Origin: Candidatus Enterococcus courvalinii | GTDB taxonomy: Bacteria; Bacillota; Bacilli; Lactobacillales; Enterococcaceae | Length of the DNA stretch: 64,000 nucleotides | Direction of reading: 5' to 3' | Assembly (NCBI RefSeq): GCF_017315945.1 | Contig: NZ_JAFLWI010000016.1 | Span: 186,001 to 250,000, forward strand | Shown: positions 37,385-46,029 of the stretch, piece by piece | Position numbering within the stretch: position 1 is the stretch's first letter | How the letters are laid out: every line of letters starts with the position of its first letter | Notes under the pieces: model-generated | The model's database searches: none | What the model was told of the DNA's origin: nothing | What the model saw: only the letters and a program-made list of their open reading frames with translations | Position numbers and translations under genes: made by a program

Positions 37385-38461
37385 TTATTCGTGTGCCTCA
37401 AAAAATCCCTGTCGCTGTTCAAAACGGTTCATTCCTAGTTGAATCAATTCCTCAATCAAATCTCCGTATTTTAATCCCATGTTTTCCCATAATAAAGGAT
37501 ACATACTGAATTCAGTAAATCCGGGCATTGAGTTTAATTCATTTAAGAACAACTCATTTTTACTTGTCAAGAAGAAGTCACAACGGCTTAAACCACTTCC
37601 GCCAAGCATTGTATAAGCCAATTTTGCATATTCTTGCGCTTTTTGATGTACTTCTTCAGGTACTTCAGCAGGAATTTTCATTTCTATTTTATTATCAATG
37701 TATTTTGCATCATAGTCATAAAAAGCAACATCTTTTACAATTTCTCCTGGTAACGTTGTTCGTACGTCTTCGTTACCCAAAACAGCTACTTCGATTTCGC
37801 GCGCTTCAATTCCTTGTTCTACGATTGCACGAGAATCAAATTGATAAGCAGTTTCCAATGCATTTTGAAGCTCTTCGCGGTTTTCAGCTTTGGTAATCCC
37901 AACACTGGAACCCATATTTGCTGGTTTGACGAACATTGGATACAATAGGGAACCTTCACATTGATCAAAAATCTTTTTCGGATTTTCTTTCCATTGATTT
38001 TTTAATACGGGTACATAAGGAACTTGTGGTACACCAGCAGCTTGTAAAATGTACTTCGTCATAATCTTATCCATCGCACAAGCGCTTGTCAGTACACCTG
38101 CACCAACGTAAGGTAGATTCAACGTTTCCAAAAATCCTTGAATTGTTCCATCTTCTCCATTTGGCCCATGAAGAACTGGAAAAACAATTGTTCCTTCTTC
38201 TTTGATTTCACCTGGATTAATGACTCTTCCTGTAAATCCTTCTGTTACTTTGCCGCTTGGATCCCATGTCAAGTGTAGCAATTCTTTATTGTCTGGTTTT
38301 TCTGTTAGTAGCGGTCCCTTGACCCACTGTCCATCTTTGCTAATAAAAACGAGTTGAACTTGGTAATATGCGTAATAAATGGCATTTAAAACAGAAAACG
38401 CCGAAAGAATAGATACGTCGTGTTCTGCACTACGTCCACCATATAGTAAAGTAATCTTCAA
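37385..38461 (-). CDS. ddl: D-alanine--D-alanine ligase
   Basis: The 358-residue ATP-grasp ligase joins two D-alanines. ITLLYGGRSAEHDVS begins the protein, HGPNGEDGTIQG and KPANMGSSVGI follow, and the omega loop reads YDYDAKYIDNK, where the Lys-Tyr pair is the mark of D-Ala-D-Ala rather than D-Ala-D-Lac specificity. The frame is open 36 codons further upstream, but the only site with a ribosome binding sequence (AGGAGG, seven bases) is TTG at 38461, giving the family start. The sequence resembles, from memory, Ddl of the E. faecium group. Confidence 0.94.
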   Translation of the reverse strand: MKITLLYGGRSAEHDVSILSAFSVLNAIYYAYYQVQLVFISKDGQWVKGPLLTEKPDNKELLHLTWDPSGKVTEGFTGRVINPGEIKEEGTIVFPVLHGPNGEDGTIQGFLETLNLPYVGAGVLTSACAMDKIMTKYILQAAGVPQVPYVPVLKNQWKENPKKIFDQCEGSLLYPMFVKPANMGSSVGITKAENREELQNALETAYQFDSRAIVEQGIEAREIEVAVLGNEDVRTTLPGEIVKDVAFYDYDAKYIDNKIEMKIPAEVPEEVHQKAQEYAKLAYTMLGGSGLSRCDFFLTSKNELFLNELNSMPGFTEFSMYPLLWENMGLKYGDLIEELIQLGMNRFEQRQGFFEAHE

Positions 38462-38637
38462 AAGATTGTCCTCCTGTATTTTCAAATCATTCAGTGATTT
38501 ACCTTCATATTTTAGCACAAAATGAAAATAATCGACCAACTTATTTGTAAAAAGTGTGACAATAATCATTCATTACTCGTTTCATAGTAAACATCTTTGA
38601 AAAAAATCATTTTACTTTTCTTCTTTGTCTAAAGCAA

Positions 38638-38676
38638 AAGAAAAAGACCAAGTAATCTTCTAGCCTGATCTTTTTT
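38638..38676 (-). terminator. Terminator of the YqxD-like gene
   Basis: AAAAGACCA pairs with TGATCTTTT (one G-T pair) across a loop of about 16 bases; T tracts flank it on both strands. Confidence 0.65.
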
Positions 38677-38721
38677 ATTTTATTCAATTAACATTCAAAA
38701 ATGCGTACAAAAAAGATGTTT

Positions 38722-39171
38722 TCATTCGCGAATTTCTTTTACTGCATTCGTTAACGCAGATAAAAAAGCTTCATGCTCTTTTTGCGTAAACGGTTTGGGC
38801 CCTTTTGTCCGCAAACCCGCTTTTCTTAACTTGCTACTGTGATAACGCTGTTCTAATAAAGTATCAATATTGGTTTCATCAAATTCTTTACCTGTTTGGT
38901 GAAACACACGAACACCTTTAGCTAATACTAGAGAAGCCAAGCCATAATCTTGTGTGACTAAAAAGTCACCCGCATGGATTAAACCAACAATTTTATAATC
39001 TGCACTGTCTGCCCCACGATCAACATAAACAAAGCGCACATTTTTGGGATATTCCTTCGTCGTATAGTGATCGACACTCGTTACAATTACGACTTCTAAA
39101 TCAAAAGATCGTGCCACTTGAATCGCGTCATCTTTAACTGGGGATCCGTCTCCATCAATGAATAGTCGCAT
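38722..39171 (-). CDS. YaiI/YqxD family protein (UPF0178, DUF188)
   Basis: A 149-residue cytoplasmic protein with FIDGDGSPVKDDAI at the start, YVDRGADSADYKIVGLIHAGDFLVTQDYGLASLVLAKG in the middle and FTQKEHEAFLSAL near the end, all standard for this PIN-like family of unknown function. The ATG at 39171 has AAGGAAG upstream and lies inside the last codons of the preceding membrane protein gene (17-base overlap), so the two are translationally coupled. Confidence 0.88.
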   Translation of the reverse strand: MRLFIDGDGSPVKDDAIQVARSFDLEVVIVTSVDHYTTKEYPKNVRFVYVDRGADSADYKIVGLIHAGDFLVTQDYGLASLVLAKGVRVFHQTGKEFDETNIDTLLEQRYHSSKLRKAGLRTKGPKPFTQKEHEAFLSALTNAVKEIRE

Positions 39172-40528
39172 TCTTTTTCGCTTCCTTCCATAAATAATAA
39201 ACAATAGCTGTCAAAAGGATTAACACACTTAGACTGAACCATTTTGCCTGCTCCATTAATTGAATACTTTCAGCAGACTGTCTCATGGTACCTGTCATTT
39301 GTAGTAAAAATCGTATAGGCTTCCCCAACTGTCTCGTTGAGAACAACAGGACACCCATCAAGAAAAATTGATGAGTCAAACTCCCTTTATTTTGCGTCGT
39401 ATACTTCACGATTAAACGTTGATCTGGTGAAACTTCTTCCAACTGCTCGTACATTTGATTTAAGTTGCTACCAAGCAATGTGTGTACAAAACTTAATAGA
39501 AATATCCCAATTGAGAAAGCATTTGGGATAAGGAATACACCAAATGAAAGCAGTAATCCTAAGCAGTGACTAGCAATCGAATGACTTTCAGGTAATTTTT
39601 TCCTTAAAGCTGGTCCGACTAGCTTTGCCAAAATCAGTCCGGTAATATATGGAAAATAAAGAGATGTGGCTAATTGATCAAAACCAGCAGTGATCCCTAG
39701 ATAGAAAGTACCAAATAAAAACAGAAAATTGCCAATCATGCCATCTAAAAAAGTCAATAAATTCAGCCAGTTGGGTAACACCCATGACTGTTTCTTTCGG
39801 CTTAAATAAAATGTGATCAAAATATACAACAATAGAATACTGAAAAGAGCAACATCAAATAATGCTGTATCCATCAATAGTCGCGCAGTTCGCAACAAAA
39901 AAAGGGAAATAAAAAAGCCAAAAAACAAAAGCAATTCTTTCTTTTCAATCAAATTTCTTTGTACATCTTTGAAATCTAACTCATATCGTGGATAGTGTTT
40001 GACTGTATGATAAGCCATCACATAAAGTAACGTATAAAAAGCTAATGTCGCCGCTAATTGCAAAGGCATCGGTAAGCGAACAATCTCATAAAGAAGTGCT
40101 AGCATAACTAACGCATAAACATATTTTTTGCCTTTGATATTGATGAATCCCTGTTGTTTTTCGTGGAAGTTAACTGTGACATTTGCGGGGACGAGCCAAG
40201 CAGCACTAAGTCCTAGACAAATCGCTGATAGATAGAACAAAGGAAATGACAATAACCCGAACAAGCCAAACAGTGAGCCTGCACCGCCAACTAAAAGTGA
40301 AATCATCAGCAAAGTATAACTGTCTAAGCCAGCATGTATTCCACGAATCAAAAATAGCCCCGTCATTCGAAAGGTATAAAACAAAGTAAATGGTAAAACG
40401 GTTGCCCAACTGTAACCGTTATTTAAGCTCAAAAATAAAAGATACGGAACAAAAATCACCGTATTACTCAAAATAAAAGGGGTTGTCTCAGTAAAATTAC
40501 GGCCAAATTGTTTCAGTTTGTCTAACAT
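39155..40528 (-). CDS. Twelve-helix membrane protein, MFS-like, function unknown
   Basis: The 457-residue protein has about 12 hydrophobic helices in two halves separated by a charged stretch near residues 180-195 (RYELDFKDVQRNLIEKKE). The pattern resembles a major facilitator, but I see no classical MFS motif and give no substrate. ATG 40528 has GAGGAG eight bases upstream; TTG two codons earlier is too close. It is downstream of the candidate small RNA and its terminator. Confidence 0.7.
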   Translation of the reverse strand: MLDKLKQFGRNFTETTPFILSNTVIFVPYLLFLSLNNGYSWATVLPFTLFYTFRMTGLFLIRGIHAGLDSYTLLMISLLVGGAGSLFGLFGLLSFPLFYLSAICLGLSAAWLVPANVTVNFHEKQQGFINIKGKKYVYALVMLALLYEIVRLPMPLQLAATLAFYTLLYVMAYHTVKHYPRYELDFKDVQRNLIEKKELLLFFGFFISLFLLRTARLLMDTALFDVALFSILLLYILITFYLSRKKQSWVLPNWLNLLTFLDGMIGNFLFLFGTFYLGITAGFDQLATSLYFPYITGLILAKLVGPALRKKLPESHSIASHCLGLLLSFGVFLIPNAFSIGIFLLSFVHTLLGSNLNQMYEQLEEVSPDQRLIVKYTTQNKGSLTHQFFLMGVLLFSTRQLGKPIRFLLQMTGTMRQSAESIQLMEQAKWFSLSVLILLTAIVYYLWKEAKKNATIH

Positions 40529-40649
40529 AATCAAAGCTCCTCAGACGGTCAATGACAAACTCATGACCTTTAGTTAGTTCAAGTTTATCATTAAAGAGTG
40601 GACAAACCAATTTTATCAACCTCTCGTCGCACTCCAAATATCTTGATAA
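40529..40649. other. Gap between the small-RNA terminator and the twelve-helix protein gene
   Basis: This 120-base stretch probably holds the promoter of the twelve-helix protein gene on the minus strand. I see no strong -35/-10 pair and no frame. Confidence 0.4.
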
Positions 40650-40680
40650 AAAAAAGAGGCACGACAAAATGTCGTGCCTC
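40645..40680 (-). terminator. Strong terminator ending the candidate small RNA
   Basis: GAGGCACGACA pairs perfectly with TGTCGTGCCTC around AAA, followed on the minus strand by eight T. Confidence 0.9.
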
Positions 40681-40832
40681 AACTGGTACTTGAATAATCA
40701 AGTAGATAAGCCCTTCTCCACAAAAGTCTTACCCGACACTGCCTACATCCGGTAGGTGATGAAAAACATCGCGTGCCTCCAAAATCAATTAGGTACTCTG
40801 TAAACCAGAGACCTTCTCGACCCGTCGCATGT
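40650..40832 (-). ncRNA. Candidate structured small RNA of about 180 nt (possibly 6S-like)
   Basis: No reading frame is present, yet the minus strand shows dense pairing: GGT-CTCTG with CAGAG-ACC, GATG with CATC, CCTAC with GTAGG, TACTTGA with TCAAGTA, and a closing stem GTCTC-TGGT with ACCA-GAGGC. It ends in a perfect intrinsic terminator (GAGGCACGACA with TGTCGTGCCTC plus eight T). A -10-like TGATAA lies at 40840-40845. The size and closing stem recall 6S RNA, but I cannot confirm the class; a riboswitch of the downstream gene is the alternative. Confidence 0.55.
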
Positions 40833-40857
40833 GACTACTTTATCACAAGTTTCACTG

Positions 40858-41352
40858 TTATGCGAGTTCTTTTTTCATTTTATAGTCAACCATTTGAAAT
40901 CCTTCACCAATATCTGAGATTAATTCTTCTTCCAACTGAAACCCTTGGTGTTTGTAAACATCGATTGCATGAAGGTTATCTTGATTCACACGCAAAAAAA
41001 TTTCGGAAACTTTTTCTTTTTTGGCAAGTTCTTCATACCAATCGAAAACGGCTGAAGTTAGTCCTTGACCACGCACACTCGCTAATAAATATAATTTACT
41101 CAAGTAAATGCTAGACTCAAATTTTTCATATGCTGTGTACCCAACAGGTTGATCATCTTTTATCAACAAAAAATAATACACATCATTGCCTAATTCTTTT
41201 TGAATTTGTTCTTTTGATTGATAAGTGGCTAACATGTAGTCCACTTGCGCTTGACCAATAATCGGAACAAATGCTTCTTGCCAAACATCATGAATGATTG
41301 GCAAAAGCTGGTCTAGCTCTTCTTCTGTTGTTACACGCTTTTTTTCTAACAT
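40858..41352 (-). CDS. GNAT family N-acetyltransferase
   Basis: The 164-residue protein has the GNAT acetyl-CoA loop in LYLLASVRGQGLTSAVFDWYEE near residues 90-112 and the family end LRVNQDNLHAIDVYKHQGFQLEEE. The substrate cannot be inferred. AAGGAAG precedes the ATG by nine bases. Single gene, upstream of the candidate small RNA. Confidence 0.85.
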   Translation of the reverse strand: MLEKKRVTTEEELDQLLPIIHDVWQEAFVPIIGQAQVDYMLATYQSKEQIQKELGNDVYYFLLIKDDQPVGYTAYEKFESSIYLSKLYLLASVRGQGLTSAVFDWYEELAKKEKVSEIFLRVNQDNLHAIDVYKHQGFQLEEELISDIGEGFQMVDYKMKKELA

Positions 41353-41407
41353 TGACTGACTTCCTTTCTGTACAAGTTGTTGCTATTATTCCATGAAAAA
41401 ACAAATG

Positions 41408-42007
41408 CTACAAACCTTGTGCTTTTCTAAATAAATAAAGCATCAGAAGTCCATATACTCCGACTGACCAAGGCTTTAGAATCAAAATAATTCGCATATA
41501 TTCACGAAAAGACATTTTTGTTAAACCAGCCACTAAGCAAACGAGATCATCTGGTGCAAAAGGTAAAATCAATGTCCAAATCAAAAATCGGCGAATATTT
41601 TGCGTATGTGTAGTCAATAATTGATCAAATTTTTGATATTTTTTTGGTGATAAGATCAATTGAACAAAGCTTACGCCATAGTAACGCACAAGTAAAAAGC
41701 CAAGTGCTTCGCCAATCACTAAACCAATATAGCTATAAACCAATCCCCACCCCGTTCCAAACATCAACATGCCGACAACAGATGAAATACCACCAGGCAG
41801 AATAGGAATAATTACTTGGATAATTTGTAATAAAATAAAGATCAATACAGCATATTGACCAAATTGTTGAATAAATACTTGTAACGAATCCGTTGATTGA
41901 AAAATCCCATGGCGATACGCATAGATGGCGAGTATGAAAAATAAACTAAAACCAACTATAGGTAAAAACTGAATGATTCGCCGAATCGCTGATCGATAAT
42001 TTTCCAT
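41408..42007 (-). CDS. TVP38/TMEM64 (VTT/DedA-related) family membrane protein
   Basis: This 199-residue protein has five or six helices and the VTT core: PILPGGISSVVGMLMFGTGWG near residue 70 and the re-entrant loop LPFAPDDLVCLVAGLTKMSFREY near residue 150. DedA-superfamily proteins include lipid scramblases or transporters; the role of this branch is not settled. A G-rich ribosome binding site lies upstream. Confidence 0.8.
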   Translation of the reverse strand: MENYRSAIRRIIQFLPIVGFSLFFILAIYAYRHGIFQSTDSLQVFIQQFGQYAVLIFILLQIIQVIIPILPGGISSVVGMLMFGTGWGLVYSYIGLVIGEALGFLLVRYYGVSFVQLILSPKKYQKFDQLLTTHTQNIRRFLIWTLILPFAPDDLVCLVAGLTKMSFREYMRIILILKPWSVGVYGLLMLYLFRKAQGL

Positions 42008-42074
42008 AGCAAGTCCCCATCTCTCTTAAATTTTTTCCCATACCTACGTTTTTAGAAAAAGTCCCACAGAAAAA

Positions 42075-42134
42075 AGCAGCTGCTGAATCTTCTAGTCAAA
42101 ACTCAACTGGAAATGTTGATTCAGCCAACTGCTA
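42075..42134 (-). terminator. Terminator of udk
   Basis: GCTGAATC (42082-42089) pairs with GATTCAGC (42118-42125), extended by AGCAG with CTGCT after small internal loops; the minus strand then has six T. Confidence 0.75.
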
Positions 42135-42152
42135 TTTAGTAAAAAGTCGTAT

Positions 42153-42782
42153 CTAATTATGATTTAAGAAGCTAGCCACTTTTGTATTGATTAAATCAAT
42201 TGCTACGTGATTTTCGCCACCTTCTGGAACGATAATATCTGCATATCGTTTCGTTGGCTCAATAAATTGATGGTACATTGGTTTTACTACCGTTAAATAT
42301 TGTTCAATAACAGAATCCAACGTACGTCCTCGTTCTTCCATGTCTCGTTTGATACGACGAATGATACGAATATCGTCGTCCGTATCAACATATAATTTTA
42401 TATCCATCAACTCACGTAAACGTTCATCTTCCAAAATCAAAATCCCTTCAAGAATAATGACTTCTTTTGGTTCTTCAACAATCGTCACCTGACTTCTAGT
42501 ATGCTCTACATAGTCATACACAGGTTTTTCAATGGCTTCATAGTTCAATAATTTTTCGACATGCTCAATTAGTAAGTCGTTATCAAAAGCAAATGGGTGA
42601 TCATAGTTCGTGTTCAACCGCTCTTCAAAACTAAGATGACTTTGATCTTTATAATACGAATCTTGTTCAAGCATCATGATCGAGTGATCTGGGAAATTAC
42701 TAAAAATCGCACGACTGACGCTTGTTTTTCCACTTCCTGATCCGCCCGTCACACCAATGATAATTGGCTTGCTTTTTGTCAT
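42153..42782 (-). CDS. udk: Uridine kinase
   Basis: The 209-residue enzyme phosphorylates uridine and cytidine. The P-loop [14 protein letters not shown] is near residue 12, [18 protein letters not shown] near 38, [12 protein letters not shown] near 58, and [15 protein letters not shown] near the C-terminus, all standard. A perfect TATAAT lies on the minus strand at 42824-42829 with a poor -35, and a CodY-like box is just upstream of that. Confidence 0.95.
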   Translation of the reverse strand: MTKSKPIIIGVTGGSGSGKTSVSRAIFSNFPDHSIMMLEQDSYYKDQSHLSFEERLNTNYDHPFAFDNDLLIEHVEKLLNYEAIEKPVYDYVEHTRSQVTIVEEPKEVIILEGILILEDERLRELMDIKLYVDTDDDIRIIRRIKRDMEERGRTLDSVIEQYLTVVKPMYHQFIEPTKRYADIIVPEGGENHVAIDLINTKVASFLNHN

Positions 42783-42823
42783 TAACTAAAACCTCTTTCA
42801 TATCCTATTTTTCATTCCTATCT

Positions 42824-42852
42824 ATTATAGCGGAAAAATATGAAAATGCTAC
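42824..42852 (-). promoter_or_regulatory. udk promoter
   Basis: TATAAT at 42824-42829 on the minus strand with a weak GTAGCA 17 bases upstream. Confidence 0.5.
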
Positions 42853-42853
42853 G

Positions 42854-42868
42854 ATTTTTCTGAAAATT
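42854..42868. promoter_or_regulatory. CodY-like box upstream of udk
   Basis: ATTTTTCTGAAAATT matches the CodY consensus AATTTTCWGAAAATT at 14 of 15 positions. It is immediately upstream of the udk -35 region and touches the stop codon of the HAD gene. Confidence 0.4.
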
Positions 42869-43562
42869 ATTCATTTCCATTCTCTAAAATAGTATGAATT
42901 TCAGCTAACGAATCAATTCGGTAAGTGGGTGTAATCTTATCACTTTCTGGTAATTGATTTTTATTGAACCAAATCGTATCAATACCCGCTTGATTCCCTC
43001 CTTGAATATCTGAAGTTAGTGAGTCACCAATGATTACAGTTTTTTCTCGATCCAGCTCTGGGATTCGATCAAACACATAATCAAAAAATTCTTTCATTGG
43101 TTTTTGCGCACCTACATCTTCAGAAACAAAAATTTTTTTGAAGTAAGGTAATAATCCAGCATCTGTTAGACGTTGATACTGTGTTTGTGAAACACCATTC
43201 GTTACAATATAAAGATTCGCTTTTTGCGCTAAAGAATGGATCAGTTCTCGGCTACCTTCTACTAAATCATGACCTTGATTCAAGTAATGACGATATCTTG
43301 CTTCCAATTGAGGGCCATCTACCGTTTGACCAAATTGTTGGAACAACAAACCAAAACGATTCCCAGTTACTTCTTCTCTTGTCATGTTTCCCTTTTCAAA
43401 CTCTTGCCATAGATGATGATTCAATGCTTTATAACTCGTCTTTACTTCTGGAGTAAGCGGGATTCCTTGCTCAGCAAATAATTCATTAAGTGCACGTTCT
43501 TCTGTTTTTTGAAAGTCCAGTAAAGTATCATCTACATCAAATAATAAAGTAGTATATTTCAT
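42867..43562 (-). CDS. HAD-superfamily nucleotidase, YjjG family
   Basis: A 231-residue haloacid dehalogenase-like phosphatase with the nucleophile motif LLFDVDDTLLDFQ at residues 6-18, YIVTNGVSQTQYQRL (motif II) near 105, and IIGDSLTSDIQGGNQAGIDTIW (motif III/IV) near 170. YjjG enzymes hydrolyse pyrimidine nucleoside monophosphates, including non-canonical ones. It lies 17 bases after the pseudouridine synthase gene on the same strand. Confidence 0.88.
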   Translation of the reverse strand: MKYTTLLFDVDDTLLDFQKTEERALNELFAEQGIPLTPEVKTSYKALNHHLWQEFEKGNMTREEVTGNRFGLLFQQFGQTVDGPQLEARYRHYLNQGHDLVEGSRELIHSLAQKANLYIVTNGVSQTQYQRLTDAGLLPYFKKIFVSEDVGAQKPMKEFFDYVFDRIPELDREKTVIIGDSLTSDIQGGNQAGIDTIWFNKNQLPESDKITPTYRIDSLAEIHTILENGNE

Positions 43563-43579
43563 TTAATTTTCGTCCTCTC

Positions 43580-44296
43580 TCATCTAAAATAATCACTCAG
43601 TTGTCGCAGTTCAGTCAATGTCAGTGCGCGGTAAGCACCTGGTGTCAATTGTTGATCTAACGTTAAAGGTCCCATTGAGGTTCGGGTCAAAGCATTCACT
43701 TTTTTTCCTTGCGCCAAAAACATTTTCTTCACTTGATGAAATTTTCCTTCCTGAATCGTCAGCAATGCCCGACTTTCTTTTGAAGTAGCGTAACTAATTG
43801 TCAATCTCGCTGGCTGACATTTCGTCCCATCTGCAAAAATAATTCCTGAAGCAAAAGCTTGAATATCTTCTTCCCCTAATTTAGCATTTACAGTGACCTG
43901 ATATGTTTTTTCTACTTTTTTATCAGGCAAAAGTAATTCATAACCCAACTGTCCATTGGATGTTAGCAATAATAATCCTGTCGTATCTCGATCTAACCTA
44001 CCAACAGGATAAAGTGCTGGTTGTTGATCTGCAGATGCAATCAAGTCGATGACTGTTACCCTGTTTGAATCGCTCACAGCTGTCACAACACCACTTGGCT
44101 TATTCAAAAGATAATATACTTCATTTGTTTGCAATCGCTCGCCCGCTACTTCAATTTCATGTAATAAACTATCGACGTTCCGATTTTCTTGAAATTCGAC
44201 TATGCCGTCTATCTTGACTTTTTTCGTCGTAAACAAGCGTTTCATTTCTTTTCTCGTTGTTTGTAATTCTTTCTCAATCAATTTGTCTAATCGCAT
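43580..44296 (-). CDS. rsuA: Pseudouridine synthase, RsuA family (16S rRNA position 516 type)
   Basis: This 238-residue enzyme has an N-terminal S4 RNA-binding domain (RLDKLIEKELQTTRKEMKRL) and a catalytic domain with GRLDRDTTGLLLLTSNGQ, where the aspartate is the nucleophile, and EGKFHQVKKMF near the end. Family members make pseudouridine in 16S or 23S rRNA; RsuA is the closest by size. The ATG with AGAGGA seven bases upstream was preferred to a longer frame. Confidence 0.88.
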   Translation of the reverse strand: MRLDKLIEKELQTTRKEMKRLFTTKKVKIDGIVEFQENRNVDSLLHEIEVAGERLQTNEVYYLLNKPSGVVTAVSDSNRVTVIDLIASADQQPALYPVGRLDRDTTGLLLLTSNGQLGYELLLPDKKVEKTYQVTVNAKLGEEDIQAFASGIIFADGTKCQPARLTISYATSKESRALLTIQEGKFHQVKKMFLAQGKKVNALTRTSMGPLTLDQQLTPGAYRALTLTELRQLSDYFR

Positions 44297-44369
44297 ACAA
44301 GTTCCTCTCTTACTAATGAGCATTATAACTTGAAATCAGTCGCTTGCAAATGAACAAACACCTTATTCC

Positions 44370-44398
44370 TTGACTTAACTTTTGATTCGCGCTACGGT
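44370..44398 (+). promoter_or_regulatory. Promoter of rplY
   Basis: TTGACT (44370-44375) and TACGGT (44393-44398) are 17 bases apart. The -10 is imperfect. It would give a leader of about 210 nt. Confidence 0.45.
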
Positions 44399-44404
44399 TA
44401 ATAA

Positions 44405-44616
44405 GTAAAGTGAATCGGATTTCTCATACACAGCGTAATGACCTGGTGGAGAAAAGTTGAATCATAACTTTCCTTAGACAGATGTACGCATCTGTCTTTT
44501 TGCGTTTTTTTAAACGCACAACCCAATAATGTGCAAGAGATTAGCCATGCAAATTCACTTAAATAAAACTTGTCTTATGACCTAAGACAATCACATTTTA
44601 AGGAGGAATTTAGGTT
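44405..44616 (+). promoter_or_regulatory. Structured rplY leader with an internal terminator
   Basis: The leader holds TTTCTC with GAGAAA (about 44421-44454), then a perfect intrinsic terminator AGACAGATG with CATCTGTCT (44476-44497) plus T residues, a TGCGTTT with AAACGCA hairpin (44501-44518), and TTGTCTTA with TAAGACAA (44570-44590) close to the ribosome binding site. Such a layout suggests premature termination and feedback by L25, as seen for ribosomal-protein leaders. A separate short RNA ending at 44500 is the alternative. Confidence 0.55.
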
Positions 44617-45228
44617 ATGTCAGTATCATTAGAAGTAAGTAAAAGAGCAGTACGTCCCCGTTCATTAAGAAATCAATTGCGTCACGAAGGAAAGGTGCCT
44701 GCAGTGGTTTATGGCTACCAAATGGAAAGTACACCTATTTCATTTGATGGACAAACATTTAGCAAAATGTTGCGTGAAAATGGTGCTAACACAGTTATTA
44801 CCATGGACGTTGATGGCAAAAAAGTGAACACTTTAGTTCATAAAGTTCAAACCAATACATTCAACAATCATTTCGAACACGTTGAATTTTTATCTGTCAA
44901 CATGACAGAAGATACCGAAGTTGAAACAGAAGTTCTTCTTGTTGGAGAATCTGCCGGTGTTAAATCTGGTGGTGTATTAGCTCAAAACTTGTATACAGTA
45001 ATTGTTTCAGCTACACCAGATAAATTGCCAGAACGCATCGAAGTCGATGTCACTGATTTGAACATTGGCGACTCAATTACAGTTGCTGATCTTCCTGCAA
45101 ACAAAGATTACACAGTGATTACTGATGGTGAAGAACAAATTGCAGCAGTTGTTGAAGCACAAGTAGAAGAAGAAACTGAGCCAGCTGAAGCAAGTGAACC
45201 AGAAGTAATTGGCTCAACTGAAGAATAA
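44617..45228 (+). CDS. rplY: 50S ribosomal protein L25, general stress protein Ctc form
   Basis: The 203-residue protein is the long Ctc/TL5 type: an N-terminal L25 domain (residues 1-90) that binds loop E of 5S rRNA, and a C-terminal TL5 beta domain with a Glu-rich tail (EEETEPAEASEPE). Ctc is induced by stress in Bacillus. AAGGAGG precedes the ATG. Single gene with a structured leader and a terminator. Confidence 0.93.
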   Translation: MSVSLEVSKRAVRPRSLRNQLRHEGKVPAVVYGYQMESTPISFDGQTFSKMLRENGANTVITMDVDGKKVNTLVHKVQTNTFNNHFEHVEFLSVNMTEDTEVETEVLLVGESAGVKSGGVLAQNLYTVIVSATPDKLPERIEVDVTDLNIGDSITVADLPANKDYTVITDGEEQIAAVVEAQVEEETEPAEASEPEVIGSTEE

Positions 45229-45547
45229 AAGTTGGGGTTTCAAGCAATCAGCTCCGACAAGATAGTGAGCAATCACTCAAAATAGCTTTTCATATTTTTG
45301 TGTAATTTAAGCTTATTTTGAACACCACTTCAAGTAACTCACACATTTTAGAGGGGGTCGACGTCACACGTCCGACCTCCTCTACTTTTTTAAAAATCAT
45401 TAAAAAAATAATCCTTTAAGACAAATTGGCTACTTATTGTTGCATTTTTAACTAATCTTTATTAGAATAAATCCTCACAAAAGCAAGTTTTTTCAATTTG
45501 TCTTATACTATTTGTAAAGGATTGAAGAAGTTAAGGAGGTTAAACAG
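45229..45547. other. Intergenic region between rplY and the DUF960-like gene
   Basis: Besides the rplY terminator at 45350-45391, this gap has a -10-like TATACT at about 45505 before the next gene. No other feature is convincing. Confidence 0.5.
45350..45391 (+). terminator. Terminator of rplY
   Basis: AGAGGgGGTCGACGT pairs with ACGTcCGACCtCCTCT across CAC, with small mismatches, and is followed by six T. Confidence 0.85.
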
Positions 45548-45871
45548 ATGTTTGAAAGTTTTGACAGCGAACGCAATCGTTATGCCTCTGTCGGTGTTGT
45601 ATCGAGTATGCCCGGTGAATTGATCGACAGTATCTGGTTTATTATTGACTTAGACCTCAAGGGAGTTATTCCATTAGACAATATTCTTGCCTTTGATATT
45701 GTTAACAATCATGGAAAAGTAACTATGCACTTTTCTCAACCAGGAAGTTCTGTTGAGATGGATATTGATTTGCCATTTGCATATTCTAGTCAGTTTCCTA
45801 CACAAGTTTATGCTTATGATGATGGGACAAGAGAAACGATTCTTTTACCTAGCGAAATTAAACAATACTAG
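45548..45871 (+). CDS. DUF960-like small protein
   Basis: A 107-residue acidic soluble protein. RYASVGVVSSMPGELIDSIWFIIDLDLKG near the start and YAYDDGTRETILLPSEI near the end resemble the DUF960 family of Staphylococcus and other cocci, whose function is unknown. AAGGAGG lies before the ATG. It has its own terminator, so it is monocistronic. Confidence 0.7.
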   Translation: MFESFDSERNRYASVGVVSSMPGELIDSIWFIIDLDLKGVIPLDNILAFDIVNNHGKVTMHFSQPGSSVEMDIDLPFAYSSQFPTQVYAYDDGTRETILLPSEIKQY

Positions 45872-45903
45872 GCTAAAAATAGTTTAGGTTTTAATGAAAA
45901 AAG

Positions 45904-45947
45904 AAAGCTGAGAACTTGGAGAAAATTCCAAGTTCTCAGCTTTTTTT
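45904..45947 (+). terminator. Terminator of the DUF960-like gene
   Basis: AAAGCTGAGAACTTGGA pairs perfectly with TCCAAGTTCTCAGCTTT around six bases, followed by a T run. Confidence 0.9.
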
Positions 45948-46029
45948 ATTTTCACGAATTTTTTATAGTATTTCCACAATAAAAACTCTATACTACTAAC
46001 TAAATATGTTACGAATAGGAGTTGTACAG

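Noticed and set aside
38459-38569. Longer N-terminus for Ddl
   Set aside because: The extra 36 residues have no ribosome binding site and include the promoter-like sequence; the TTG start after AGGAGG gives the family N-terminus.
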